64,000 bases of DNA, from NCBI RefSeq assembly GCF_013618625.1, contig NZ_JABRWO010000003.1:124001-188000 (forward strand). Direction: 5' to 3'. Origin of the DNA: Bremerella alba (GTDB lineage: Bacteria > Planctomycetota > Planctomycetia > Pirellulales > Pirellulaceae). Shown here one piece after another: positions 27,285 through 37,266 of this stretch. The notes beneath the pieces were generated by a model that worked only from the letters and a program-made list of their open reading frames with translations, did no database searches and was not told the DNA's origin. A program made the translations under genes and the position numbers. Each line of letters begins with the position of its first letter. Positions within the stretch are counted from its first letter, which is position 1.

Positions 27285-28273
27285 ATGACAAGTACGTAGA
27301 TCACCTGATTCAGTCTTACTTAGACAATTGCCTTACCCCAGAAGAGCAGGCTCGTTTCAGCGAAATCATGCTGGAATCGGAAGCCGCCAGATTGCGTTTC
27401 TGGGCCATCGCCGAAATCCACGGCCTTGCATCGCAAGCGACCGATTCCCTCGTCCATTCAGGCCTTAACGCGTTTTGCAATCAGGACGAACTTGTCACGC
27501 TACGTGACAAGTCAAAGCCTGTCGAATCATCGGCAACTTACTATCTTGGTCGACAATCGAGTTTCGCTCTTTTGTCAGGGCTCGTTCTGGGCGTTCTTAT
27601 TTCCGTTTTCACCTGGCCGGTGCGCGGTATGCCTCAAAAGCCTGTCGTGACCAACATCGCGATGGAGAGTTTCGAGTCTACTTCTTCTCCGCCGGAAGTT
27701 GTTGGATTGACGAATCGGTCTGACGTATGGGGAGGTGACTTCAGTGAAATCACCGCTGCCCAGCAAGAGGTTGAGCCTGCCGATGGTAAGCAAATGCTTC
27801 AAATTCTGCGAGCAGATTACTTTGGGAAGCCTGAGCCCGATGCAAGCTATTGTGGGGATCTCTATCGACTGGTTGATTTGCGTTCGATGCGGCACAAATT
27901 TACGAAAGACGGTACGTTCATCCATGCTTCTGCCCTGTTCAACATGAGCCCTCAGCCGAGTCGTGAAGAATTTCGGCATTCAATTCGATTGATGGCACTC
28001 ACGTCGGATGTCATCTCTAACCCCGTTCAGTTCGATGCGCTGATGGTTGAGGAATACGCGTCGGCGATGGCACGTCAAAACCTCAAGCTCGACAACGACC
28101 CACAGACCTGGGAGTTGGGCGATTGTGAGCTTCGATTGCCTGCCGACACAGATTTCGTGTTGATTCATATTGGCATTACGTACGGACATTCAGAAGACTC
28201 CATCCGACGAATTACATTCCCTGGTCAGTTTGTTGATGACATTCAGATAACCCTCAGCAGCAATCCCGAATAG
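27281..28273 (+). CDS. Membrane partner of ECF sigma factor, no FecR domain
   Basis: 330 residues from the ATG that overlaps the sigma stop (ATGA). The N-terminal 55 residues (YVDHLIQSYLDNCLTPEEQA, EAARLRFWAIAEIHGL) match by eye the cytoplasmic start of both FecR proteins in the window. One membrane helix follows at about 93-115 (LLSGLVLGVLISVFTWPV). The outer 200 residues form an unnamed, probably beta-rich domain without FecR motifs. By position and topology it is a sigma regulator, likely anti-sigma. The outer domain, rather than FecR, would be the sensor. Not recognisable by a standard anti-sigma family. Confidence 0.8.
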   Translation: MNDKYVDHLIQSYLDNCLTPEEQARFSEIMLESEAARLRFWAIAEIHGLASQATDSLVHSGLNAFCNQDELVTLRDKSKPVESSATYYLGRQSSFALLSGLVLGVLISVFTWPVRGMPQKPVVTNIAMESFESTSSPPEVVGLTNRSDVWGGDFSEITAAQQEVEPADGKQMLQILRADYFGKPEPDASYCGDLYRLVDLRSMRHKFTKDGTFIHASALFNMSPQPSREEFRHSIRLMALTSDVISNPVQFDALMVEEYASAMARQNLKLDNDPQTWELGDCELRLPADTDFVLIHIGITYGHSEDSIRRITFPGQFVDDIQITLSSNPE

Positions 28274-28318
28274 CCCCGTCGTTCGCCCCCCTTCCTGCCT
28301 GAGCCCCCTCAGAGACTA

Positions 28319-31027
28319 ATGAATAAATCGCTTTTTGCCACGCTTGTTTTTGCTGTGATCGGCCTGCCGTGTGCGTCGCTCTTGGCAGCCGAGCTACCTA
28401 AGGTCGCCGTCGAGAATACGCAGTACGCTGTCCTGCAAAAGCACTGTATTCTCTGCCACAGTGGGGAAGACGCCGAGGCGGCCTTTCGCATCGACGACTT
28501 ATCCCTCGACATCAACGACATCGAAACGGCTGCGCGCTGGCAGAAAGTATTGAATGCGTTGAACTCCGGAGAGATGCCTCCGGAGGGTGAACCGGAAATC
28601 GACAAAGCAGCCAAGGCAAATTTCTTAGAGCACTTGGCCAACACCATGGTCGATGCCCGTCGCAAGCTGTCTGATCAAAAGGGCGAGATCATCATGCGGC
28701 GGCTCAACCGTCGCGAGTATGGCAACACGCTCCGAGAGCTCTTGGGCGTCGACATCAATGTCAACGATCTGCCATCGGATAAAAATACAGGTTCGTTCGA
28801 TACCGTGGGCTCGAACCTATATATGTCGAGCACTCAGTTCGAGCAGTATATGGCCCTGGGCAGAGAGGCCCTCGACGAAGCTTTCGAATGGGAAGCAGCC
28901 TCCGGCGTTGAAAAGAAGCTGCGGTTCGAGACCGAGGAAATTACCCCCAAAGTCTCGAAGTTCATCGAGTATCAACTCGACGCGCGGCAGCGTGCCGAGC
29001 GTTGGATCGAGCAGGTCGATAAGGCGGTTGCCAATCCTGATAACGCGGCAATCATCGAGGAAATTAAAGCAGGTCCGCTGGGCAATCATCGCGATATCCT
29101 CTATCGAAATTGGAAGAAGCTGGAAGGCGCGCCTGCTCCGGAATCGTTTGGATTTCAAACGGAAGAAGATAACGCCGATAAGGCGCTCGCAGGTTCACGT
29201 CCTTTCCACCTGCCCTATCATCGCTATTACATGGAGCAGCCTGCGATCGAAACCGGGGCGTACTTGGCCGCACCTAACGAGCATCCCTCTAAGCTCGACA
29301 ATGCGACCATCAACCTTTTGGTCCCCTTCAGTTGGCCAGTGGGCGAGTACGTAGTGCGTTTCCGCGTGGCCGCGACCGAACATGCGACGCCTGATCGTAG
29401 CTTTCTAGAGTTCGGCATCAATCCCCGGGCTCAGCAGGCCATTAGTGTCCATCATATCACCGGCACGATGGACGACCCTCAGGTCATTGAAGTCCCGCTG
29501 ACGATGACACGTTCCAACAAGGAACGCGCCAACCGTTCGCTCTTTCTACGCGAGAAAGGTAGTCGCGACGACTGGGTTCAAGCGACTCGCATCGCGCGTG
29601 AAGGACGTGACGAGAATGACGGCATTGGACGCAAATTCGCCCTTTGGATCGACTGGATGGAAATCGAACGACTTCCAATGGCGGACCAGCCCAAGCCACC
29701 AGGCATTGCTGTATTGCAGAACATTCCCTTCGACGACAAATCAGGCGAACCGAATCTGGCAGAGCTACATGCGGCGTTTCAGCAGTTCGCCCTGGAAGCA
29801 TTTCGTGGTCAAGAGCCATCACCAAAGTACATTGACGACCTTGTGCAGGTCTATCAGACGTATCGAAAGCTGGGCGATAAACACAGCGACGCGTTGAAGA
29901 ACACCTTGGCGATCATTATTTCGTCCCCCATGTTTCTCTACCACTTCGAGCCACGCGACACCGACGCGCCGCGCACGTTGACCGATCGCGAGTTTGCCAA
30001 TCGGCTCTCGTATTTCCTCTGGAGTTCACCCCCAGACAAAGAACTTCAGCAGCTCGCCGAAGCCGGCAAGTTGCAGGAACCTGAGATTCTGGAGCAGCAA
30101 GTCACACGGCTTCTAGATGACCCCCGCTCGGAAGAGTTCGTCGATGCGTTTACCTATCAATGGCTAACGCTAGAACGGCTCGACTTCTTTCAAGTCAACC
30201 AGGAGCATCATCCGCGGTTTGACAATAGCACTCGAATGAACGCCTGTCGCGAGATCTATGAAACCTTCGGTTATCTCGTCCAGAACAATGGACAACTGCC
30301 AGACTTGCTGCAAAGCGACTATGCCGTCATCAACGGCGTTCTGGCGAATTACTACGGAATCGATGACGTCACGGGGGATCGTTTCCGCCCCGTTCCGCTG
30401 CCCGACGGCACTCCGCGTGGCGGCTTGCTGGGGATGGCTGCAGTGCACCTGATGGGGAGCAACGGAGACACGACCAGCCCGGTGGAACGAGGAGCATGGG
30501 TTTTGCGAAAGCTATTACACGACCCTCCCCCGCCAGCCCCGGCGAATATCCCACAACTGGCCCGCCTGGCCGGAAAGCCTTTGACGACCAAACAGCGTCT
30601 GACGGCTCACCAGGAAGAACCGCAGTGTGCCAGTTGCCATCGGCAAATCGATCCCATTGGATTCGGTCTCGAGAACTTCGATGCGGTCGGAATCTGGAGA
30701 ACCGAAGATAGCTACCAGGCCATGGACGACAACGGCAAGCCGGTGAAAGACGGCAAGGTGACCTGGGAAATCGATCCGGCCGGAAAGTTACACAATGGCC
30801 CCGCTTTCCAGAACTTCCTGGAACTGCGTGATGCCATCGCTGCGAAGGAAGACGCGTTTGCTCGCGGATTCACCGAAGCGTTGATTCAGTATGCACTGGG
30901 AAGGCCAGTTGGCTTTACCGACGAGACCCTTATCGAAGATATCCAGAACGAAGCTCGGAGCAAAGATTACACCGTAAGAGCCTTCGTTCACGCACTTGTT
31001 CAAAGCAAAGAATTCCATTCGAAATAG
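28319..31027 (+). CDS. Exported cytochrome, DUF1587/DUF1592/DUF1588/DUF1585 family
   Basis: 902 residues. The signal peptide (MNKSLFATLVFAVIGLPCASLLA) is followed by a PSCyt1 cytochrome domain with CILCH at 43-47, DUF1587 (RRLNRREYGNTLRELLG, about 120-190), a carbohydrate-binding-like middle, DUF1595/DUF1592 (about 500-690; FANRLSYFLWSSPPD), DUF1588 (about 700-800) with CASCH near 770 and GFGLENFDAVGIWR, and DUF1585 at the end. This is the second large planctomycete cytochrome type, always paired with DUF1552. The reaction is unknown. The next gene starts 11 bases downstream. Confidence 0.92.
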   Translation: MNKSLFATLVFAVIGLPCASLLAAELPKVAVENTQYAVLQKHCILCHSGEDAEAAFRIDDLSLDINDIETAARWQKVLNALNSGEMPPEGEPEIDKAAKANFLEHLANTMVDARRKLSDQKGEIIMRRLNRREYGNTLRELLGVDINVNDLPSDKNTGSFDTVGSNLYMSSTQFEQYMALGREALDEAFEWEAASGVEKKLRFETEEITPKVSKFIEYQLDARQRAERWIEQVDKAVANPDNAAIIEEIKAGPLGNHRDILYRNWKKLEGAPAPESFGFQTEEDNADKALAGSRPFHLPYHRYYMEQPAIETGAYLAAPNEHPSKLDNATINLLVPFSWPVGEYVVRFRVAATEHATPDRSFLEFGINPRAQQAISVHHITGTMDDPQVIEVPLTMTRSNKERANRSLFLREKGSRDDWVQATRIAREGRDENDGIGRKFALWIDWMEIERLPMADQPKPPGIAVLQNIPFDDKSGEPNLAELHAAFQQFALEAFRGQEPSPKYIDDLVQVYQTYRKLGDKHSDALKNTLAIIISSPMFLYHFEPRDTDAPRTLTDREFANRLSYFLWSSPPDKELQQLAEAGKLQEPEILEQQVTRLLDDPRSEEFVDAFTYQWLTLERLDFFQVNQEHHPRFDNSTRMNACREIYETFGYLVQNNGQLPDLLQSDYAVINGVLANYYGIDDVTGDRFRPVPLPDGTPRGGLLGMAAVHLMGSNGDTTSPVERGAWVLRKLLHDPPPPAPANIPQLARLAGKPLTTKQRLTAHQEEPQCASCHRQIDPIGFGLENFDAVGIWRTEDSYQAMDDNGKPVKDGKVTWEIDPAGKLHNGPAFQNFLELRDAIAAKEDAFARGFTEALIQYALGRPVGFTDETLIEDIQNEARSKDYTVRAFVHALVQSKEFHSK

Positions 31028-31038
31028 CAAGGTGAAAT

Positions 31039-32337
31039 ATGTCCCGATCCCTACCCACGCGACGCCAAGTTCTTCGCTCCGCCACGGCTGTGGTTGCCTT
31101 GCCGTTCCTCGAATCGTTTGGCTTTCGCCGCTACGCAAGCGCGGCCGCGCCGACAGCTCCACCTAAACGCTTGGTCTTCCTCGGGTTTGGCTGGGGAGTT
31201 ACAGAAGAATCGTGGTATCCCGACAAGTCGACCCCAGGCACCGACTACCAATTGCCGGCCGGCCTGAAGGCCCTGGAACGCCACCAATCTGATTTTTCCG
31301 TGATACAAGGACTTCGCAACAAGTTCTCGGTGGAAGGTCACGCCGGGAGTACGTGGTGGCTAACCGGGGCGAATCCTTATGCCGTCGCCGGTCAGAGCTT
31401 TTGCAACACGATCTCGGCGGACCAAGTCGCGGCGAATGAATTCGGACGTTTCACGCGATTCTCTTCGCTGCAATTCAACCACAGCGAAGGCAACGATCAA
31501 TCGGGGCATGGACCAGGCCTGTCGTTGGCTTGGGATGCCAGTGGGAAGCCGGTGGGTGGTGAAAACGGTCCGCTCGCCGCGTTTCACCGGATGTTCTCGA
31601 AAGACTCTACACCCATCGAACAACGGCGTCAGCTGATCGCTCAGAAGCGAAGCGTGCTCGATACGGTTCTCGAAAACGCGCGAAGCTTACGACGCGGCTT
31701 AGGGCAGAACGACAACGAAAAACTCACCGAGTACTTCGAGAGCGTTCGCAATATCGAAACTCGCCTGAGTAAGGACGAACAGTGGATGGACCGTCCGCGT
31801 CCGGAAGCGCCCTTCGGCGAGCCCAGCTCTACGCTCGCAGGCCGTAGCGAGATCGAGGTGATGTACGACCTGTTGATCGCGGCATTCAAAACCGACAGCA
31901 CTCGCGTCATTACCTATCGCCAACCGGTCGCATCGTTGTTGACCAGCATTGGCAACAGCGTGGCCCCCCACGACATGAGCCACTATCACTCGACACGTGG
32001 AGACAAGCTGGTTTGTTCGCAGCAGCGCGATCAGACACAAAGCAAACTTCTGGCTGGCCTAATCGACAAGCTTAAATCGACCCAGGAAGCCGACGGAAGC
32101 CGCCTGTTCGACAACGTGGCTCTTGCCTACGGAAGTAACATCCGTACCGGACATAATTTAACGAATTGTCCCACGATCATTACCGGCGGTGGCTCTGGCA
32201 TCAAGCTCGGCCAGAACATTGTCGTGGAAGAAGATACGCCACTGTGCAACGCCTGGTTAACCATGCTTCAAGGGGTCGGTGTTCCCGCCCAGCGGCACGG
32301 CGATAGTACCGGCGTCATCGATGAACTTATTAGCTGA
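31039..32337 (+). CDS. DUF1552 protein with Tat signal
   Basis: 432 residues. A Tat-type start TRRQVLRSATAVVALPFL is followed by the DUF1552 domain (GFGWGVTEESWYPDK, GHAGSTWWLTGANP, DQVAANEFG, LAYGSNI, GGGSGIKLGQ). DUF1552 resembles DUF1501 and the alkaline-phosphatase-like fold in a general way, but no catalytic site is known. It nearly always follows a DUF1592-type cytochrome, as here (11 bases). Export by Tat suggests a folded cofactor-bearing partner of the cytochrome. Confidence 0.92.
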   Translation: MSRSLPTRRQVLRSATAVVALPFLESFGFRRYASAAAPTAPPKRLVFLGFGWGVTEESWYPDKSTPGTDYQLPAGLKALERHQSDFSVIQGLRNKFSVEGHAGSTWWLTGANPYAVAGQSFCNTISADQVAANEFGRFTRFSSLQFNHSEGNDQSGHGPGLSLAWDASGKPVGGENGPLAAFHRMFSKDSTPIEQRRQLIAQKRSVLDTVLENARSLRRGLGQNDNEKLTEYFESVRNIETRLSKDEQWMDRPRPEAPFGEPSSTLAGRSEIEVMYDLLIAAFKTDSTRVITYRQPVASLLTSIGNSVAPHDMSHYHSTRGDKLVCSQQRDQTQSKLLAGLIDKLKSTQEADGSRLFDNVALAYGSNIRTGHNLTNCPTIITGGGSGIKLGQNIVVEEDTPLCNAWLTMLQGVGVPAQRHGDSTGVIDELIS

Positions 32338-32392
32338 GTAATCACTCAGCGTCCAAATTCTATATCCGTATATTCAAATCCTTGAGCTTTCG

Positions 32393-32436
32393 TGTTTGCG
32401 ATTTTTTGAGAAAGGAGCATGGTTCCCTCGCAAACA
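32393..32436 (+). other. Hairpin before the DUF1559 gene
   Basis: TGTTTGCGA and TCGCAAACA form perfect 9-base arms around a 26-base interval that contains TTTTTT and AAGGAG. It lies between DUF1552 and DUF1559, about 70 bases before the latter's ATG. It may be an attenuator or processing site that separates cytochrome from pseudopilin expression. No clear terminator T run follows the right arm. Confidence 0.4.
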
Positions 32437-32507
32437 GCAGTCCTCGCGGGATAGCTCACCCCAAACGCGTTTCTCTTATCATCCTTCTATAGTCTGAGTA
32501 TCAAATC

Positions 32508-33521
32508 ATGATGAACCCACCTTCAAAAATGCGAAATGGTTTTACGCTCGTAGAACTGCTTGTCGTGATCGCAATTATTGGCGTATTGATCGCCTTGCTG
32601 TTGCCAGCGGTGCAGCAAGCGCGTGAAGCCGCCCGCCGTATGCAGTGCAGTAACCACCTGAAGCAGCTCGGCTTGGCGGTGCACAATTATCACGATACCT
32701 ATGGTGTCTTGCCGCCAGCCATGATGGGGCCGGACGCAGCTTCAGGCCGCTATAGCGCATTTGTTCGCTTGCTGCCGTTCCTTGAACAATCGGCTGCCTA
32801 CGACAACATCGCCGCCAATCCGACGTCTCCCTGGTCATCGTCAGGCGGAAACAGTGTCGTTGTCGCCGGTTTGCAGTGCCCTTCGGCTCCTGCGGTGCCG
32901 TATCCGATTACGAACCTGCCATACACAAATTACGTGCTCAACCTGGGCGACGTGACGTGGAGCTTAGACCAGGAAGATAGCATTCGCGGCGTCTTCGGCG
33001 GCTCGGCTGTGTTCGCCTTTCGTGACGTGACCGACGGTCTTACCAACACGGCGTTAATGTCGGAAACCGTTCAATGGTACGACGACGGAACGGGACGACC
33101 GGCCAACGGGTTCGGAGCCGTCCTACGAACCGACACGCAAAGTCCCGTCGGGTGTCGTGCGAAGTGGATCAATAACAAATTCATCGACACCAGCTACACC
33201 TCAAGCACCGCCACCAACCGAGATCGGGCTCCTGGTGGTCGCTGGAGCGACGGCATGATGGCAATCATTAGCTTCAACACCACCTTGGGACCGAATTCGG
33301 CCGTGTGCTCTGACTTCTCGGGAAAGAATGGGGTCTTGCCACCGAGGTCGATGCATCCAGGCGGAGTCAATCTCTTGCGAGGTGATGGATCGTCGCGATT
33401 CATCAGCGAGAACATCGACGCTGGCAACATCGGCACGCAAGGTCGAACTGGCCCGAGCCGATTCGGTGTGTGGGGTGCGTTAGGCACACGCGCTCAAGGC
33501 GAAGTCCTCGGCGAATTCTAA
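32508..33521 (+). CDS. DUF1559 pseudopilin-like protein
   Basis: 337 residues with [32 protein letters not shown] and, near the C-terminus, [13 protein letters not shown]. The last 40 residues differ from the other copies: instead of the usual short end after the ENI motif there is a Gly-rich tail ending in [10 protein letters not shown]. The start is one of two adjacent ATG codons. It is the fifth gene of copy B, about 170 bases behind DUF1552, and is followed by the lipoprotein. Confidence 0.93.
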   Translation: MMNPPSKMRNGFTLVELLVVIAIIGVLIALLLPAVQQAREAARRMQCSNHLKQLGLAVHNYHDTYGVLPPAMMGPDAASGRYSAFVRLLPFLEQSAAYDNIAANPTSPWSSSGGNSVVVAGLQCPSAPAVPYPITNLPYTNYVLNLGDVTWSLDQEDSIRGVFGGSAVFAFRDVTDGLTNTALMSETVQWYDDGTGRPANGFGAVLRTDTQSPVGCRAKWINNKFIDTSYTSSTATNRDRAPGGRWSDGMMAIISFNTTLGPNSAVCSDFSGKNGVLPPRSMHPGGVNLLRGDGSSRFISENIDAGNIGTQGRTGPSRFGVWGALGTRAQGEVLGEF

Positions 33522-33677
33522 CAACATGGAGGTCACCTGCCTCGGTGACTTCCAAGTTGGCGTGAAGGGCGATGGAGAGAATCGCGGACGGGACGGCATC
33601 CGTTCCTGCAGCGAACTCTCCTCTGCCTTTCTGGCACCCATGTTGATGAATGACTACGTAGCACAAAGGATAGCCTC

Positions 33678-34157
33678 ATGTGGACTCGACGATTCAGTAC
33701 TCTTCTCTGCCTGTCATGGGTGATTGCCATGGCCGGATGTTATAGCTCGCAAGACAAATGGACGGCCATGCGTCCAAAAGTCTACAAGACAAATGGCGTA
33801 GTGCGCATGGACGGGAAGCCGTTGCCGGAAGCAATCGTGGTCTTCAGTCCTGTTGGAGGTAAAGTCTCTGGTACGGCCATCACCGACGAGGCGGGCCACT
33901 ACCAAATGACAACCTTTGAAGATCACGACGGCGTGACCGAAGGTGAGTTTCAAGTGAGTGTCGAGAAAATCGACTGGATCCCCGTCGGACCAGAGAAAGC
34001 CGAGAGCGCGGACGGCGGCAACTATCGACGCCCCTTAAAAGAAGTGCGTCAAACGCCCAAGGTCTATTCCCAATTGGAGAAGTCAGGGCTCACAGCAATG
34101 GTGAGTCCAGACGGACCCAACACGTTTGACTTCGACTTAGATTCAAAAGCAGACTAG
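33678..34157 (+). CDS. Small lipoprotein, carboxypeptidase-regulatory-like fold
   Basis: 159 residues. The lipobox AMAGC is at about residue 20 after a short signal peptide. The mature domain reads VVRMDGKPLPEAIVVFSPV, AITDEAGHYQMTTFEDHDG and EGEFQVSVEK, again a regulatory-like sandwich. Lys-rich loops and a final DFDLDSKAD tail are specific to this copy. It ends copy B. A perfect hairpin follows at 34172-34194. Confidence 0.88.
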   Translation: MWTRRFSTLLCLSWVIAMAGCYSSQDKWTAMRPKVYKTNGVVRMDGKPLPEAIVVFSPVGGKVSGTAITDEAGHYQMTTFEDHDGVTEGEFQVSVEKIDWIPVGPEKAESADGGNYRRPLKEVRQTPKVYSQLEKSGLTAMVSPDGPNTFDFDLDSKAD

Positions 34158-34171
34158 ACCCAAGCAAGAAC

Positions 34172-34194
34172 AGCGGCGAACATTGTTCGCCGCT
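34172..34194. terminator. Perfect palindrome between convergent operons, probable bidirectional terminator
   Basis: AGCGGCGAACA and TGTTCGCCGCT are perfect 11-base arms around a single T. It lies 15 bases after the stop of the plus-strand lipoprotein and about 90 bases from the stop of the minus-strand lipoprotein. There is no T run on either side, so its strength as a terminator is uncertain, but position and symmetry fit transcript ends for both operons. Confidence 0.55.
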
Positions 34195-34283
34195 TGGCGA
34201 TACGATCGTGCTTCAGTCGACGGCCAAGCCGCAGCTGGCCGCTCACTGCTTCTCTGCTCGGCATCGTCACCGGGAGAAGGCTG

Positions 34284-34694
34284 CTATCTTGATCGTTTAG
34301 GAATTTCTAGATCTTCGGTTGCGGCATCTAAGGGAAGATCAAGCTCGAAGGTGTGCTCGGCGAGTGGTCCCAATAGTTCGGCCTCTTGCGTTGTCGTCGC
34401 TTCGGTGGCAATCACATGCACGTGATGGGGGCCGCCAACGGTTCCGCGTCCTTCCATGGCCGTGTCGTAATGACCTTCGACAATGCGCGCCGTTCCTTGC
34501 GGGCCTGTATTTCCTTTTTGGCTGTCAGGCGTGAACACGATCGAACCGCCTGGGACAGGGTCTCCGTCAAACGTCACCGTTCCGGAAACTTGGTAACGGG
34601 TTGGGCCTTCCTCTTTTTGGCAACCGCATGCCAACAGAGATAGGGCGACGGCAAGGGACAAAGCTTGGAGAGGGTAGCTCGTATTTTGAAGCAT
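34284..34694 (-). CDS. Small lipoprotein, carboxypeptidase-regulatory-like fold
   Basis: 136 residues from the ATG at 34694, chosen because GGGAG lies 6 bases upstream. The signal peptide ends in the lipobox LLACG/C near residue 24 (SLLACGCQ). The mature domain has VSGTVTFDGDPVPGGSIVFTP and a His-rich stretch GGPHHVHVIATEA. It is the last gene of copy C, 64 bases behind the DUF1559 gene. Same family as the other three small lipoproteins of the window. Confidence 0.88.
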   Translation of the reverse strand: MLQNTSYPLQALSLAVALSLLACGCQKEEGPTRYQVSGTVTFDGDPVPGGSIVFTPDSQKGNTGPQGTARIVEGHYDTAMEGRGTVGGPHHVHVIATEATTTQEAELLGPLAEHTFELDLPLDAATEDLEIPKRSR

Positions 34695-34758
34695 TAAAAA
34701 CTCCCTGAGTTCGTAGGAAAGCGAATGCAAAGATTTCTCGGGTAAATAGGATTGCCAC

Positions 34759-35739
34759 TTAATCGAGAGTTCTCACTTCACTTCCGTTCCGGCTGGCAGT
34801 GGCCAAATACACGTCCATGTCGATGTTCTCGGAAACAAACGTTACGCTGCTATCGGCCAGCAAAACCTGGGTACCGCCTGGGTGCAAACTGCTGAAGCTC
34901 ATGTTGTTGAAGTTGCCGGAGACAAAGCCCTGGATATTGATGCCGAACTTGACGTTCTTGCTCATGCCGCAAGAGTGATCGGCACAGCCGCGTGACCATG
35001 CCCGAGGGGCAGGCGCACCGGTCGGGTAGGCGTTGGTGGAAAGCTCGCCCACCATGATGGTATTAGAGGTGCCGTCGGTGACATCGCGAAAACCAAGTTT
35101 GCTGTTCGCGCCAAGGATGCCTTGGTCGGAAACCTCATTAAAGGATTGGCAGTTCGGAGCAGAACCGCTTCCCGAAGACTTCTTGCAAGCCAAGTTGTAA
35201 CCGGTTCCCACCGGCCCCATATTTCCCACGTAGTGCCCGGCGAACATTGGTCCGAGCACCACATCATTGGCGTCGATTATCGTTTCATCGGTATGGTCTG
35301 AATGGGTTAGCGTCGCACTGGGGCATTGGTACACAGGAGGAACCGTCGTGACCACTCTGCGGTTCGGTCGTCCTCGCCACCCTTGGATATGATTAAACTG
35401 ATCGGCCATGGCCGAGAACTCGACTTGCGGCAAGATGGAGACTAGAAAACTATGGGACGTCGCGCCGAATGCGGTGTTTTCGTTGTTGCTCGAAGGTGCT
35501 TGCCCCATGTGCCGAAAGCCGCCCGGCGGGAACGAGTTGAACGTGTCGTGATAGTTGTGCAGAGCGATGCCAATCTGTTTGAGATTCGCTTTGCAGCTCA
35601 TGCGTCGAGCCGCCTCACGGGCTTGCTGCACTGCCGGAAGCAGCAGCGCCACAAGAATCCCGATAATCGCGATCACGACCAGCAGTTCAATCAAAGTGAA
35701 ACCGGCGTCTCTTTTCTTTCGTACGCTGCCTTTTGACAT
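34759..35739 (-). CDS. DUF1559 pseudopilin-like protein
   Basis: About 326 residues from the ATG at 35739, which has AAAGG 9 bases upstream; the ORF extends further to 35772. The N-terminus is [11 protein letters not shown] then [20 protein letters not shown] and [12 protein letters not shown]. The C-terminal motif is [16 protein letters not shown], where the usual DGS is DSS. It follows DUF1501 in copy C and precedes the lipoprotein. Function as for the family: pilin-like, probably assembled or anchored at the envelope. Confidence 0.93.
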   Translation of the reverse strand: MSKGSVRKKRDAGFTLIELLVVIAIIGILVALLLPAVQQAREAARRMSCKANLKQIGIALHNYHDTFNSFPPGGFRHMGQAPSSNNENTAFGATSHSFLVSILPQVEFSAMADQFNHIQGWRGRPNRRVVTTVPPVYQCPSATLTHSDHTDETIIDANDVVLGPMFAGHYVGNMGPVGTGYNLACKKSSGSGSAPNCQSFNEVSDQGILGANSKLGFRDVTDGTSNTIMVGELSTNAYPTGAPAPRAWSRGCADHSCGMSKNVKFGINIQGFVSGNFNNMSFSSLHPGGTQVLLADSSVTFVSENIDMDVYLATASRNGSEVRTLD

Positions 35740-35817
35740 AATGAATGACCTTTGAAAAGAATGAATGGTCAATAGCAGGCCGGATGGCCAAAACGGAATA
35801 GGTAATAAGTCAGAGGC

Positions 35818-37266
35818 TTACCCCGACTTCAGAGCCTCTTGAACCACTTCGCCGCCCAGGACCGTGGGGATTTCTTGACGGTTGTTGTGAGGGTAGATGA
35901 GTTGATGTTGGTCGATGCCTAGCGTGTGCAGGATCGTGGCGTGAAGGTCGTGTGGCGACAGAGGACGATCGACCGGAACGAAGCCCAGTTCGTCGGTCGC
36001 ACCGATCACCTGGCCACCTCGGATTCCGCCTCCGGCCATCCACATGGTATAGCCCGCTGGCGAATGATCGCGGCCCCGGCTATCCCCCTTGCGTGTCCCT
36101 TCGGTGGTTGGCGTGCGACCGAACTCGCCACCCCAGACCACGAGAGTTTCATCGAGCATGCCTTTGCGTTTCAGGTCGGCTAACAGGGCGGCGACAGGTT
36201 GATCGGTGGCCCTGCAGCGGGCAATGTGATTCGATTTGAGCGAGCCGTGGGCATCCCAGCCTCCGTTGCGTAGCTGGATGAAGCGGACTCCCTGTTCCAC
36301 CAAACGCCGGGCAAGCAAGCACTGGCGTCCAAAGGCCGAAGTTGCTTTTTCGTGGATCCCATAGGCCTTTTGAGTCTCGGCCGATTCGGTAGAAAGATCG
36401 AGCACATCTGGGGCTTCCATCTGCATGCGGAAGCCAAGTTCGTACGACTCGATACGAGCCTGAAGTTCTGAGTTCTGAGCTTGTTGAGTCAGATGCTGCT
36501 CGTTCATCCAGTGGATGAATTCAAGTTGCTGACGTCGATCTCGTTCCGAATAAAGCTGAGGCATTTCAGAGAAGGGAATACCTTGCCGAGCATCTAGGAC
36601 GGTTCCCTGGTAACGGGCCGGCAGGAAGCCGGATGCCCAACCGGGGCGTTGGGCGGCAGGGCCATTCTCGTTAGATGAAAGCATCACAAAGCCAGGCAGA
36701 TTTTGAGCCGGACTTCCCAGGCCATACGTAACCCAGGCTCCCATGCTGGGGCGATCGCCGAGCCCGGAGCCTGTCAAGGTAATGCATTCGCCTGGGCCAT
36801 GGACGGGTATACGATGATTGAGCGAACGGAATACGCAAATGTCATCGACATGCTGAGCCGTATGCGGTAGCAGTTCCGAGACCTCGATGCCGCTTTGCCC
36901 GTACGGTTTGAAACGGAACGGCGATGCCATCAGTTTCGAGTTCACCCCCGATCGTGGAATATTGGGCACGTTGGCGACAATGCTGGCCGGCACGTACTGA
37001 TCGTCCATCTTCGAGAGTTGCGGCTTCGGGTCCCACGTGTCGGTATGGCCTGGGCCTCCGGACATAAAGAGAAAGATCACCGACTTGGCGGTCGGCTGGA
37101 AGTGGGGCATCTGCTTGTGTTGAGAAACGGACGGAGATCCCCCAGCCAAATTATCTTGCAGAAGGGAATTCAGTGCGATGGTCGCGATTCCCAGGCCGGC
37201 ATTCTGAAACAGAACACGACGATTCATGGAAAGATCAAACACTGGCAAGGCTTTCGATGGGGGCAT
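35818..37266 (-). CDS. DUF1501 protein
   Basis: 482 residues. The ATG at 37266 shares one base with the TAA of the preceding gene (TAATG), a classic coupling. A later ATG at 37227 gives the shorter [13 protein letters not shown] start with a Tat-like signal, so the exact start is uncertain. Motifs are those of DUF1501: [47 protein letters not shown] and [12 protein letters not shown]. The fold belongs to the alkaline-phosphatase/sulfatase superfamily in the loose sense, with no reaction shown. Exported, and fixed partner of DUF1553 cytochromes. Confidence 0.92.
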   Translation of the reverse strand: MPPSKALPVFDLSMNRRVLFQNAGLGIATIALNSLLQDNLAGGSPSVSQHKQMPHFQPTAKSVIFLFMSGGPGHTDTWDPKPQLSKMDDQYVPASIVANVPNIPRSGVNSKLMASPFRFKPYGQSGIEVSELLPHTAQHVDDICVFRSLNHRIPVHGPGECITLTGSGLGDRPSMGAWVTYGLGSPAQNLPGFVMLSSNENGPAAQRPGWASGFLPARYQGTVLDARQGIPFSEMPQLYSERDRRQQLEFIHWMNEQHLTQQAQNSELQARIESYELGFRMQMEAPDVLDLSTESAETQKAYGIHEKATSAFGRQCLLARRLVEQGVRFIQLRNGGWDAHGSLKSNHIARCRATDQPVAALLADLKRKGMLDETLVVWGGEFGRTPTTEGTRKGDSRGRDHSPAGYTMWMAGGGIRGGQVIGATDELGFVPVDRPLSPHDLHATILHTLGIDQHQLIYPHNNRQEIPTVLGGEVVQEALKSG

